A stretch of DNA of 64,000 nt, taken from NCBI GenBank assembly GCA_034336665.1, contig CM067566.1, positions 20,132,330 through 20,196,329 of the forward strand, read 5' to 3'. Source of the stretch: Luscinia megarhynchos. Lineage: Eukaryota > Chordata > Aves > Passeriformes > Turdidae. Every line of letters begins with the position of its first letter. The stretch's first letter is position 1. Below the pieces are notes generated by a model. That model saw nothing but the letters and a program-made list of their open reading frames with translations. It made no database searches and had not been told where the DNA came from. Below, piece after piece: positions 48,318 to 60,269 of the stretch. Made by a program: the position numbers and the translations under genes.

Positions 48318-51300
48318 CTTACTTGTATCTACTGAATTCAATAGTGTCCTTCAGCATCTCTATCACTTCATAGGTATGTATGAAGCAGTTGCTATAGTCT
48401 TTCTCTGTGGAGAGCATAAGATAATTTCTCATTCTTATTGGTTAAATAAAACAAGTTAAATCAAGAGTAAAAAAAGAAGAGTATCACGAGAAAAAAAATC
48501 ATTCTCAGCTTTATGCTTATATCTTCATAAATCTTGTCTCCTTGTTTATGTCTTGTTACTGAGCAAAAGAGATAATATTATATCTCTTTGGGAGGTTTTA
48601 AGAGTGTTTTTCCACTAGTCCACCTAATTTCAAAGAGCAATGTGTAAGCAAATCTCTTCTGTTAAACTATATACTGTAAACTGTGGTACATAATCAAAAC
48701 AGTAAAATAATCAGGCCACCATTTGAAAAGTCAGCAATCACTGCAGTGTTTGAAAGACTCCTGTTTCATTTTAAATAAGAAATAACCCTGTCAGCTATGT
48801 GGCAGCCAATGATATTTTAACAATGACCACTGCAACTAAACCACTGATCACTAAAACACTTTAAAGAAAATCTTCAAAAAAGACTACTGACTACACAGTT
48901 CATTTTAATGAATGCCATAATCATCCTGTAAGTTGCAACTCTTTTTAAGCACAAGTATTTTATGATGTTGTATTCATGAAATAGAATTTGATGTGCCGTG
49001 AAATGCAAACATTTCTCTGACTCGTGAAACCCACATTTACTAAATATTTGCCTTACTCCAGACAGCTGATATGAGATATCAGGAGTCAAGATACTTTCAA
49101 GACAGATGGAGTCAGTGGCTCTGTAAACATTAGCAAGCAGTGTACATGACTGGAAATAAGCTAAAACCTGAAATGCACACTGCATATATTGCAGGAGCTT
49201 CCTGATTTTGAATTATCTATTGGTGGGTCCCATAAACATAATACATGTTTAAAGCCTAGAATGTATTAGTTTTGCTCTTTTTACTGCGATCTAAAAGGGA
49301 TCCAGCTCATGCACACTGAAATTGCACCACAGTACAAAGTGTGTGTCTTTCATTGAATTATCTGTGTAGAAGCATCCATGATGGCTGCTTCCATGCTTCT
49401 GAGCAATATTTACACACTTTTAAGTATTACTTGATGGAAAGATCTGTCTGCACCTCTCAACTATTTGACCATTGTAACAACAGGTTTGGTCCTTTATTTT
49501 TTCTCTCATGCTGTCTTTACATCTCAACAGACTCAATCTAAACAAAAAATGGTGAATACTGAAATGAGCTACTTTACCTTAGTTTTGTATTCCTATAAGC
49601 ATTGATAATGGAAATTCCAACCCCTGTCAGTACAGACTTTGTTTGCTAAGGCTCTCAGTTATGGAGGAAACAAACTGCCCTTAGCACAGCAGTCTCCATA
49701 AGAGAATAAAAGAATATGTCAAAGTTGCAAGACAGAATTTTTTCATCTTGAGTATGTATCAGTTTTGTTGACTGTTCAAAGTACATTCACCAAATCTTCA
49801 AAAGTTACTCTTCAAATGCATTTAATAGTCTACGAGGACAGGGTGACTCATACATTGCAAAAACTATCTCAAAAACCTTCTTTTTTTCTTAAGCAGATGT
49901 GATGTTACGTAAAGGGTGAGAAGTTCACTTGATCCCATGAGTGTATTAAAAAATTCCAAAGCTCACAAAAATTATCTCTAAGTATTTAATTTCTGCTTCC
50001 CAGAATCTGTCAGTTACAGTTCAAGGTTTTTTTTGTTTGTTTGTTTTTAAATGATTTTCAATATAGACTACACTTTTATATGTTTTTGAGAATTTTATTT
50101 AATCCTTATCATTTGCAGGAAAGACACCAACAGACAGCTTTGGAGCTGTATCTTTCAATCAAAGCATCACATAGGGTATGTTTTATTGATGATTTAGTGT
50201 AAAAGTTAAGAATAGTCAAAAATGTGATGCATAAGGTACTAATGAACAGATGCATAACAGAAAGATGATTTTTATCTCAAAGTCTATGTATAAATCACAG
50301 TTAAAAACCAGAACAGGTTGATATAACATAAAACATACAATATCTAACAACAAACATAAATCTCTAAAATTATGTGAGGTAAAAACTACTCAGATAGAGC
50401 TCATTAAGGCTAAAAAGAAAAAAAGAGCAGCAAATTAAAGCTCTGAAAATTTTCAACAAAACAAAAATTTTATTATTTATGATTTCCACATGTTTAAAGG
50501 AAAAGTACATAAAAAAAACCCTTCGTTTTTTACTACTCAGAGAGAAGAAACAGAAGATTTGAACTTGGCACCAAATTATCTTACACTTCATATCGTGCTT
50601 GAAAGAATTTGCAAGGATTTGCAGTCATTCTGTGAAAGTAATTAATCTCTTTTTAAATTCTGATTAGTTTTATTTGAGAGGAAGACAATGTATAAGAAAT
50701 ATAGTGGTGAGGAAAATACTTTTAGAGGGGTTTTTTCAGAGCATCATCATATTTTAAAATGATCATATGACATTACTGTGACATTAGAATGCATGGTCAA
50801 ATTTTGTATAGGACAAATGTGCATATTAGTGGATAATGTATAGATAGGCATAATTTGCCCTATATTACCACTATCCCTGATTAAACCACGACAACAAACA
50901 AAATCCAAAGTTATTTTGGTTTCTATAGTATAGATAAATGTATTCTAGTTATTAATTATTAATGGGATACTTTGGATATAGTTCATGTCAGCTTGTCTCC
51001 AACTCAAATATGTGTACTAAAATACTGCAGCCAAGAACAGTCTTTCCTGTATTTTCTAATACTGTATTTACTTAGCCAAGAAGATTACACACGACTGTGA
51101 GCAATATGGTCAAGAGAGCAAAGATGTGTTTAGCTGTGTGTAGGAATCATATGAGTACCAAAACTTGAAAAAACACATACATGCATATATATCTGTGGGC
51201 ACGACACACATGTTCAGTCACAAAGCTGGTACAAACAGGCATATTACCCAGGACAATATTTATAAATGCTGTTTAACATCAACGACTTCCCACCCTCTCT

Positions 51301-54300
51301 TGGAGTCCTTAAGAGTTAGAGTGGTAGAGAAAGATTGTGATGTCCAAAGTCTACTTTAGCTTGCTACTCTCCTTGTCCCTGTGTTGTCTGTTCCATAGTA
51401 TGAGGCATCCATTCTAATCTCCCTCTGTGAAACAGAAGGTTGCTGTGACTTTGACAGGAAAAGTCTCTTCTGGTCATATCATCACAATTATGGTCCTCCT
51501 TCTCTGCATGAAGTGTTGAGTAGAATCATACAGCTCGGGAGTCTGACCATTCATTGAAGGAGTAGAAATAAAATTAAAAATATAGATAGCATTATGTTGT
51601 TATCCACATATTTTTTTCTGTTTTCTCCTGCACCATTAACTCTTAGTGAATAATGGTAAAGCTTGACTACTTCAAGAGATGAAATAAACATGTTTGATAC
51701 AAGTCATAATTCAACTATTCTAAAAAAAAAATCAGAAAATGAATCTACAAAGAAAATGCAGAAATTGAAATTCAAATGTGATGCAACATAAGCAAAGTCA
51801 ATTTTTTCCTCTGAAAAAATTATGAGCCTTGTAATCCTTGGAATTTTTATTCTTAAAATATCTTCAGTGGGATTTTAATTTGCATAATAGCAGTGTCTCA
51901 GCCAAATCTGAATCAGGATCTTGATTTTCATGCATTGTACATAATAATAGGCAACCTTTGTACTGAAAATCTGATAATCTAAAAAGACAAACTGGTAGGA
52001 GGAATAAAATTACTTCTATTTTTCCGATGGGGGCTTTGGCCACCAAGACATCAAGTAGCATCATCAAAATCACATGAATAGGTTGGAAAAAGTCTCAGAA
52101 TCTGAAGTTTCTTCCTTATGACTCACACCTCCGTCCATTAAAAAAAAAAAAAAATTCTCCAAATATCCATTATTTGTATTTTCTATTATGCCACACATGT
52201 TTCAGTTCCAGTTTCACGTGTTAGTGAGTCTCTCTGATATTTTTGTTGTAATTCATTCGTGTATGAAAGATAACTGCTATGGGTGCCTTTCATAAGTATT
52301 TAAAACACATGCTTCAGAGATAAAGAATGCAAAGATGCAAAGGGAAATAAAACCATTGAATCATTTTTCTGTAACATCTGAGAGATTTCAGTATAAACTA
52401 CACTACAAATTATTACCTGTGGAAAAGATTTTAGCACAGACAAACACAAAATTGATTATAATTTCTAAGCATGGATATATTTCTAATAGAAAAACCCTAC
52501 TATTGAGGTGGAAAAAAACAAAGGAAATTTTTCTATGGACCTGGAGGGTGAAAGTTTTCAGGATAATCTCTTTAAATTAAGATCCAGAGTATTTAAATAT
52601 TTCCTATATTATTTTAAAATGCAGTATTCTCAGCCAGCCAGAGTTGACATAAATGAATGACATACATTTTATTTCACTCAGTAGGTATTTTATTAGTTTT
52701 ACTGATTATTGTTTTGAAGGTTGCACATAACTATATATTTATTAAAAGCAGAGTTTAAATTGAGAATAAATCAATTAAATTTATGTGCAGCAGAATTTAC
52801 CCCCATGATTATAAACTAATGTTCTGATTTAACAGAAAACTCAAACCAAGAGATACTCTTAATCCTGGATTCCTTGAAAAGGTATACTTGATGTGAACAG
52901 GTTCAGAATAATATTCTTGTAAAAGTTGTAATTTTTTCGGTCAAATGGTATCATCAAGTAAGTGTACAACAGCATGTAAAACAAATTAATGAAGGACAGT
53001 TTGGTGTGAATCTCTCCTGAGAAAATGCTATGGGCAGATAAAAGAAAAATTGTAAATTCAAATATTGGTGAGAAACAGAAAACTTATCTTTTGGTCAGCT
53101 GTTATTAAATAAGAATCTAGAAGGTGGGACCTATCTGTTTACTTGGAAAAAAGTAAACAGGCCCTTCAGGCCCTCATCTGAGAAAGCTTCTGAGCTCATG
53201 TGTGTTTATTCTAACTGAATTCTAGTGTGAGCTTAAAGTTAAACTCCAATTTAATTCCCAATTAGTTAATTTTTAAATGGTAGCTTTTTGCATTGAGACC
53301 CAAGTCTCACTGCACAGAAGGAAACCTTAAAAATGAGCAGTGAAATAAAAGCCATATACATGGAAACTAAATGCTCAGAGGGCAAAAATGGAAATAATGA
53401 GCTGAATCTGTGGTATGGAAAAGTGTGTATACAGAAAGGGGATATTTATTAAATATTGTATAATTTCTTGCATCTGATTATTAAGCTTGTTTCAACTATG
53501 CTACTGTAAGCCAATGGTAAAATAAAAAGAACCTATGGTACAGCATGAAATATCTGTGAATGTTGCACCTTTCAAGAGTTAGCACCCACAAACCATGGTA
53601 ACTAGGGCACACAAACTTTTGCCTTGCCATCCCTGTCCATTGTTTAGGATTTCAATGACTTTTGTCTTTTCAAAAATCTTGTGTGTGCTCCTGTCCTAAA
53701 GGATATATGTGCAACACATTTCACAAAATATAATTAGGTAGCAAACATGATCACTTGCACAGTGTTATTCAGAATTCTTTGGTTGCTCTGAAAAATGACA
53801 CACTTCTTAATGAATGTTAATCGTATTTTCTCATGTGAAGGACCATTTAGAAATACAGTTGTCCTTTGCCTGCATAGAATTTCACTTATAGAATTCATAT
53901 CTGGAAGAGATACAAATTCTCTTAATAAGCTTAATTATTTGTTAAGCTTATACAGCTTAACATATAATTGTGAACTTCTGATGCTCACTGATGGAGACAG
54001 TTGGAAAAAGAATAGTTTCATATTGTGACTTTTTTCCCAAATTAAATTATGAATGCAATAAAGTTCATGTTGCCTATATTTACTAAGTGAAAACAATTGC
54101 AATTCTCTCTTAATGTATTCTTCCTGTGTTTTGTGAAAAACTCTGGTGCTTTGATTCTGCAGCCTGTCAGTCTAGAAATTTCATGATTTCATTAGAACAG
54201 GATATGTTTTCTTTTCTTTAAATGTATTTTGTGACTGTCCTCTTTTTACTTAATCTATGATAAATGAAGAGATTTATTTAGCATAGTATTTAACAAAAAA

Positions 54301-55018
54301 CTCACTTGACTTGTCACCTGTAAATATATGGACATGAGATTTAAAAAAATTATTTCTTGCCTTTCACATAGTAGGCCCCAGCTAAACATGTTTTAAAATA
54401 AATTAATGACCATTATGATCTGAAAAATTGTCATTCTAACACGGCATGTCTACTTCTTTTTTTGCCTTCACTTGTCTTTTCTCTATAAGATTCTGGTCAA
54501 AAAATATTTATTAACTCTTCTACTTTAATTTTATTAAAATACACATAATGAAATTATAACAGAGCAATAATCATTGGAGCCTTACTGGAAGTCATCTATT
54601 TAATTTTGGTAACCTCATGTTCTCTTTTTATTATTTTTGCAGAAAAATAGACCAACAGCTATATACTGGAATTTTAATTTGCTTCTCCATTTTAAATGTT
54701 AGCAAAAAATCCTTCTTGGCTCGTCCATTCCTGTAACGGATTCATATATTTTTAAAAAGTACTTCATTCTTATTTTGATCACTGAAGCTAATGAATGCAC
54801 TAGCTCACAAAGCTGGAAGCCTTGGAGGGACTGAACTCTTTGTCCTCAAAACAGACAAAAAGCCATGTCTGGGCAGTCTCATTTACATTGATTATTATGT
54901 TTTTCCACCATAGTTTCAATTACTGTTTTTTATTGCTTCAGCTGGTATTAGTGGATTGCTTATGCCCTTGCCCTATTTGCTATTGGTCCAGGACATATGG
55001 GATAGAATTTCTGCTTGA
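48318..55018. other. AT-rich unique sequence, no gene seen
   Basis: No gene or transposon is recognised; ORFs reach at most 103 codons (48874-49185, minus strand). There is a poly-A tract at 52140-52154 and a 10-bp-arm inverted repeat at 53925-53951. Confidence 0.5.
53925..53951. repeat. Inverted repeat, 10-bp arms, 7-bp loop
   Basis: ATAAGCTTAA (53925-53934), a seven-base spacer, and its exact reverse complement TTAAGCTTAT (53942-53951). It can form a small hairpin. Each arm also contains the self-complementary TTAAGCTTAA-like core. Confidence 0.9.
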
Positions 55019-55074
55019 ATTCACCCTCTTCACCTAGCTAAGATAAACAGAATTCTTTCACTCACAAACCACAG

Positions 55075-55226
55075 AGCAGCTTGGCCACCAGCACCAGGAA
55101 ATCCTAGTTATCACCAAACAGTCTTCCCAATATCTGGTGTAGATTCCAACAACACAAGATGGAATGGAACAGACAACTTCTTCATCAGAGCAGGACATGG
55201 AAAAATCTCTATAGTTTCTGTCACAG
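55075..55226 (+). other. Candidate internal exon (plus strand), unassigned
   Basis: It is bounded by an acceptor-like CACAAACCACAG (AG at 55073-55074, branch-like GCTAAG about 35 bases upstream, modest pyrimidine tract) and a consensus donor CACAG|GTGAG (GT at 55227-55228). The frame starting at 55076 is open from 55019 to 55243 and lacks an early ATG. It reads WPPAPGNPSYHQTVF early on, includes two sequons (NNT, NGT) and ends KISIVSVT. The composition is protein-like, and the other two plus frames contain stops. I do not recognise a family, and open frames of 75 codons are common by chance. Treat it as a candidate for transcript or homology checking only. Confidence 0.2.
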
Positions 55227-55550
55227 GTGAGAAAAAAATTACCTAAGTGGGTGTTTCCATGTAAAAACACATCCTCAACTCCACAAGACAGGTGTTAGTA
55301 ACTCACTGGTCAGTTAGTTATATTCCTGACATGAAATTAAGGGATTTTGTTTGCCTAATTGAAAGTTAATATCACTACACTACCTTTTTAAATTTGGGTG
55401 TTTTTTCTCCCAGAGAAGTTATATGTGATTTTGTATTTCAAAACATATAATATTATTTTGAGTTTATTGATGGGAACCAGTAAAAATCTGGTTAATGGAA
55501 ACCTGTGATTTTTATTTTTTTTTAAATAATGCTAAATCAATAATCAAGAT

Positions 55551-55634
55551 GTAGTAGTAGTAGTAGCAACAGCAATAATAATAATGATAATGATGATAAT
55601 GATGATGATGATGGTGATGATGATAATAATAATG
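55551..55634. repeat. Compound trinucleotide repeat (TAG)(AAT)(GAT)
   Basis: TAG units (55551-55566), imperfect CAA/CAG units, then interspersed AAT and GAT units up to 55634. The mixed order suggests repeated slippage and point mutation. Confidence 0.93.
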
Positions 55635-56029
55635 TTATTGGTACACGTTCTTATTGTTATTGTAGTTATCAATTATTAAATGTAGCATTTCATTGTTTAG
55701 ACCACATTCTCTGCCTTCTTCTGAACAATTTTGATAGACAGGATTTGCATGGCCAAGCTTTGGTAATGGGGAGCAAACTTCCTCCATGTCCTGCAGAGCC
55801 AATCACTGATAAGTCCAAAGATGGATGTGGATCAATGATTGGCCAATCCGAAATGGTGTTAGGGTGAAACACATTTTCCCTATGAAAACATATATAGGAA
55901 GAAGAAAAAAAAATTATTGTGTAGTTATAATTGTGGCCAGAGAAAATGAAGGGTGGCAATATGTGAGATGAACAGCTCTGCAGACACCCAGGTCAGTGCA
56001 ACAGGAGCTGCTCCAGGCACTGGAGCTGG

Positions 56030-56191
56030 GATCCACCTGCAGCCCAGGGAGGAGACCCACACCAGAGCAGTGGATGCCTGAGAGGAGGCTGTGACCCTGT
56101 GGCAGCCCTGTCTGGAGCAGGTCCTGGCAGGGAGGCTGAGATCCACCCTACAGCCCCTGGAGGAGACCCACACCAGAGCAGTGGATGCCTG
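56030..56191. repeat. 110-bp duplicated unit in the LTR-like element
   Basis: A segment starting GATCCACCTGCAGCCC at 56030 recurs at 56140 (GATCCACCCTACAGCCCC). Both continue through GGAGACCCACACCAGAGCAG and GTGGATGCCTG. The second copy merges into the 47-bp array. Confidence 0.85.
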
Positions 56192-56380
56192 GCAGGGAGG
56201 CTGTGACCCTGTGGGAGCCCTGTCTGGAGCAGGTCCTGGCAGGGAGGCTGTGACCCTGGGGGAGCCCTGTCTGGAGCAGGTCCTGGCAGGGAGGCTGTGA
56301 CCCTGTGGGGAGCCCTGTCTGGAGCAGGTCCTGGCAGGGAGGCTGTGACCCTGGGGGAGCCCTGTCTGGAGCAGGTCCTG
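56192..56380. repeat. 47-bp minisatellite inside the LTR-like element
   Basis: Four nearly identical head-to-tail units: 56192-56238, 56239-56285, 56286-56333 (one extra G) and 56334-56380. Each starts GCAGGGAGGCTGTGACC and ends GGAGCAGGTCCTG. A diverged fifth unit lies at about 56082-56127. Units differ mainly in CCTGTGGG versus CCTGGGGG, alternating along the array. Low divergence compared with the rest of the element suggests recent expansion. Confidence 0.95.
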
Positions 56381-56980
56381 GCAGGATCTGCAGACCCATG
56401 GAGAGAGGTGCCCATGCTGGATCAGGTGTCCTGGTAGGACTTGTGACCTGTGGGGGATCCAGACTGGAGCAGTCTGTCCTTGAAGGACTGCTCCCTGTGA
56501 AGAGTGACCCACGTTGCAGCAGTTTGCTGCCTGTACGATGGAGTTGCTTTGGAGAAGTTCATGGAGAACTATGTCCTGTGATGGGGCCCCCATGCTGGAG
56601 CAGGGGAAGAACTCCTGTCCCCGAGCAGCAGCAGGTAAAACGTGATGAACTGATTGCAATCCCCATGCCCTGTCTCCCTGCACTGCTGGGAGAGGAAGGA
56701 GAGCTGGTAAGGAGGGAGGGGTGGGTGGAAGGTCTTTTTGAGTTTTGGATTTCTTTTTCTCTCCTCATAATCCTGACCTGATTTTGCTTGCAAGAAATTC
56801 AGCTAATAACTCTAATTCTAGCTTGATTTCCCCATTATGGCATTTAGTAAGTGATCCCTCTCTGTCCTTATCTCAGCTCCTGAACCCTCTGTTAAATTTT
56901 CTCTTCCTTCTCCAGCTGCAGAGGGGAGTAAGAGACAGGCTTTGGTGGGTGCCTGGAATCTAGCCAGGGAGAGTAAACAG

Positions 56981-58550
56981 CTTACTTTGTCCAATACAAA
57001 GGCAAAAGCAAGGACATTGAAGAATAAGGATTTTGGCAAGATATTATTTTGGCATATTAGGATGCAAGAAGAATGTAGAAGAACAGATGGCTCTTCTCTT
57101 TAAGGAGCCCAAATGCAGAGGCTGGCAGTCAGGTCAGGGATCTGATTCATAACTGGCATAACCAAAAGATCATCAAGACATGAAAGAAGAAAAATAGATA
57201 GATGTTTTGAGGGCAGTGTTTCAAAACAAATAGACAATCTTTTGCCCTTAGAAGGACAAAAGAACATAGGAGGTTTCTCTTTGAATCTTTTTTGCACTAA
57301 ATGCAAATTATATTGTTTTTTGTTTGTTGAACTGAAAGTAAAACTGCTTAAAAAAAACCATGGGGACTTTTGGTACATTTGCTGTATCTTGTGGTGTTGG
57401 ACACAGCAGCATGCAAACTTGGGCAATGAAGGAGAACGATCACAGGCTCATGTAAACATAAAGAGTTTGAATTAACACTGCTTGGTACATTCCATTTTAG
57501 ATATGATTATTTTTTTTTTCCAGTAGAAAGACCTGATACTTAGAAGTGGGAAATGAGTAACATTCTAGTGTGTACAGGCACTTCAGGAAAATCAAACTAT
57601 TTGCTTTATTGTCATCTTTTAGAATTGCGTTTTTAAATGTTGTCTGTGTTTAAGATTTGGAAGTCTTGAAATTATTAAGATCACTAAATCATTGAGTGGG
57701 TAGCAAATGTAAGTAAGTCAGCACAAAATCTTATTCACAAAGATACATGGAATAACTTCTAAACTGCCCTGGGCAAACTCTTGACTCAAGAAAGAACTAA
57801 TGTTTGTGTAACTAGTGTCAGACATGCTAAACTAGGTAAAATTAAGCATTTTGTATGAAATCAAATATAAGTTTAAGTTCTTATCTCATTCAAGTGCAAA
57901 AAGAGCAAATGTTTTTGCTTGTCAGTGTTGATCTGGATTTTATGCAGCTCACTTTAGAATGGCTGTTGATTTTGTCATATTTATATTATAACCTGTTCCA
58001 CAATTTTTGCATAGTCATCAAAGCTTTATCTATTTCCTGGACAAATGTATAATCTAGGAGAATGACATTTCTGTATTTTATTACTAACTTTCACAGTTAT
58101 CCTTGAAAACACAGATTAAATCATATTTGTCATTATATTTTCCACAATACTTACATGATAAAAGCTATTTAATAGATTTTATGAGGACAGAGAACAGCAT
58201 GACAACTATTTAGTTTGATCCTGAGTAAGAAAGACTACAGGATTTAGTGAAGCTATACACTTAAATAAATAATCTTGTGTTGCCATATTTTTTCCACAGG
58301 CCTTTCAGAAATTTAATTGATAAAGGACAATAATTTTGTGTGTGATTCCTATGACTAGTTCAGTAATTTAAAAAAAACAGCAAAAAAAAAATTGGAATTA
58401 AAAATTATACGGCGTGTAATTTGAACTTCTACAGAATTTTATGCCTTAGTCAGCATAAGTTATAAAATGAGAAATTGCTCTCCATTTAGATAACGGTCAA
58501 GTTCCTTCCAGTTCCATAAACAAATACATGTTTCTTTGTCTCAAATAATA
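56981..58550. other. AT-rich unique sequence, no gene seen
   Basis: No gene or transposon is recognised. The longest ORF is 108 codons on the minus strand (57100-57426), with no known motif. Confidence 0.5.
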
Positions 58551-58828
58551 CGGCAGTGGCTGTCAGGGCTGGTTCTGAGGGCTGGGAGGGTGCCCAGGGC
58601 GGGCAGGGCTGCGCCAGCCGGGGAGAGGAGCAGAGCGGAGCCGGACGGGCGCAGCAGCGCATCCTGCCAAGCACACCAGCACCGGGCAAGGGAGGTGAGG
58701 AGAGAGGCCCAGGGTCTGCCTGGGGAGCAGAGTCAGCGCACCTGGATGGGCAGGAGCAGGACTGAGCTGGGAGACACCCGTGGCAGGGCTCAGGCAGGGA
58801 TGTGACATTCAGATCTGGGCTCAACTCG
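58551..58828. promoter_or_regulatory. Small CpG-dense GC-rich patch
   Basis: About 250 bp of markedly GC-rich DNA in an AT-rich setting. Nine CpGs fall within 58600-58684, and four more are spread to 58828. GGGCGGG (58598-58604) is a GC-box (Sp1-type) match, and AGGGAG|GTGAGG gives a good donor at 58695. The pattern fits a small CpG island, perhaps a first exon of an unrecognised or non-coding transcript, but a piece of GC-rich retroelement cannot be excluded. Open frames of 69-154 codons on both strands reflect the scarcity of stops in GC-rich DNA. Confidence 0.35.
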
Positions 58829-60269
58829 AGCCTCCAAACACAGGGACTGGGGGATGTGTATGGATGTGCATGCATGTGTTTAGGGCAGTGTTCAGGGGAG
58901 GCTAAATAGGGATTATTCCCTGAATAATATTCCCTGAATATTAAGGCCACAGAACATATCTTCTAAACTCAGATTTTCAGTATTTCTTACAAAGTGTGGA
59001 CATTAGAACTGGATCCTGTATTCCAATGGATCCCATTAATTCCGTATTAAACTTATCCCTCTGCCACTATAGAAAAATAAAATATTCAGCCTCAAAGCTA
59101 TTGTGAAAGGTGCTTCATAGTATTCAGTACCTATGTATGAATTTCTAATATTTTTCTGATGCATAGAAGTAAGGCTGCAAGATGCATCCTCTGGGTGTGA
59201 AATTTGTGTTCCTGATTTTATCATTCTTTAACAAGTTTGCTAAAATACATATGACTCTTTTATTTATTTAAACCCCTTTCATCTAACATCATGTTTCTTA
59301 TTTTCAAACATACTATACGGTCTGTGGCTTATTTATCAGAGAATTTTAATATACCTTGAATTTTTTTCATTGATTCATACTTTGCGTTGTATTTATTTGG
59401 TACAAGAAATAAGACAAATTATGCTAGTTTTATGACTTGTTGATACCTTAAGATAAGGAGAGGTTTTAGTACTTATCTGATCTGCAAACAGTTCTTTTTC
59501 TACTGGCAAAGGCAGTTTACCTGCTGGAAGATAAAGCTGATGGAGTTTGTGTCCTCAATTCAGCTCTAAGACTTAAAATCAATTCAGTTAAGGAAGAGTG
59601 ATAAAGTCATTCCAGTAAAGGTAAGATACCATGGATTTCCACATATATTTGATCAAGCCCTTAGCTGCCACTGCTTGAGGGATCTACAACACGCAAATCT
59701 TCTATAAATGCATGCAACTATTGTTGAGTATTAGTAATCTCTTCTGTAAGAAAAGCATGTTTACATCCTGGAGATTTGTGCATTTTTTTTGTTTCTCTTC
59801 AAACCCTTAACTATGAATTACCAAAGGCCCACATACACGTAACACAAAACTAAATGTTAATATATTGATTTTCTAAATAAAATATCAGTACAGAAGAGGC
59901 ACAGGTTATCTACAACCATGAAAAGTTCTATGAAAACGACAAAAAAATTACAAATATTTTGCAAAAGCAATGTTCATACTAACCTCATTTCAGTATTTTA
60001 AGTGCAACTCTGTGTAAGTGCCATGAGCATCAGTTCTTTCTTCATAGCTATGCACAACAGAGAAATACTTTTTGCCTTTCCACAAACATGAATTGAAATA
60101 GATTATTTGAAGCTAACATGAGCTAAATAATAAAAATAATATACAATGTGTGATACCTCATATACTTTGCAATGTATGACATATCACACACACAGTGTGT
60201 AATAGACAATATACTAAACTCAATAAACTTGTTGCCAGTTAGTTTGTGAATTCTGATTTTTCCACAAAC
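58829..60269. other. AT-rich unique sequence, no gene seen
   Basis: No gene or transposon is recognised. ORFs stay under 65 codons. A splice-like pair around 59562 and 59621 encloses stops in all three frames. Confidence 0.5.

Larger units (their letters stand above)
55743..56980 (+). mobile_element. LTR-like retroelement, copy 2, with internal minisatellite
   Basis: Same family and orientation as 7.85-8.43 kb. Landmarks in order: TTTGCATGG (55744), GAGCCAATCACTGATAAG (55797), a TATATA motif (55891-55896) at the expected promoter position, CAGCTCTGCAGACACCCAGG (55973), a GC-rich middle with tandem repeats (56030-56380), TGCTGGAGCAGGGGAAGAAC (56592), GTGATGAACTGATTGCAATCC (56642), AGTGATCCCTCTCTGTCC (56849), and GGTGCCTGGAATCTAGCCAG near the 3' end. 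It is longer and more complete than copy 1 and appears to be a solo LTR: I see no gag, pol or env beside it. The family's usual polyadenylation hexamer is not intact. Antisense ORFs of 252 and 140 codons come from the repeats. Confidence 0.65.

Noticed and set aside
51520..51570. TAGAATCATACAGCTCGGGAG, faintly like a minus-strand CR1 tail
   Set aside because: No further CR1 landmarks follow; too short to call.
55925..56683. 252-codon ORF on the minus strand, the longest in the window
   Set aside because: It is the antisense of the LTR-like element's 110-bp and 47-bp tandem repeats. All three frames of the repeat are stop-free, and the peptide cycles through frame-shifted versions of the same unit.
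56305..56781. 158-codon plus-strand ORF
   Set aside because: It lies within the GC-rich part of the LTR-like element; no domain, and explained by low stop density.
58486..58950. 154-codon minus-strand ORF
   Set aside because: It spans the CpG-dense patch. P/S/A/C-rich composition and simultaneous open frames on the other strand point to base composition, not coding.
59564..59620. 57-bp segment between an acceptor-like TCAATTCAG and an AAAG|GTAAGA donor
   Set aside because: All three frames contain stops, so a coding exon is excluded. A non-coding exon remains possible but unsupported.
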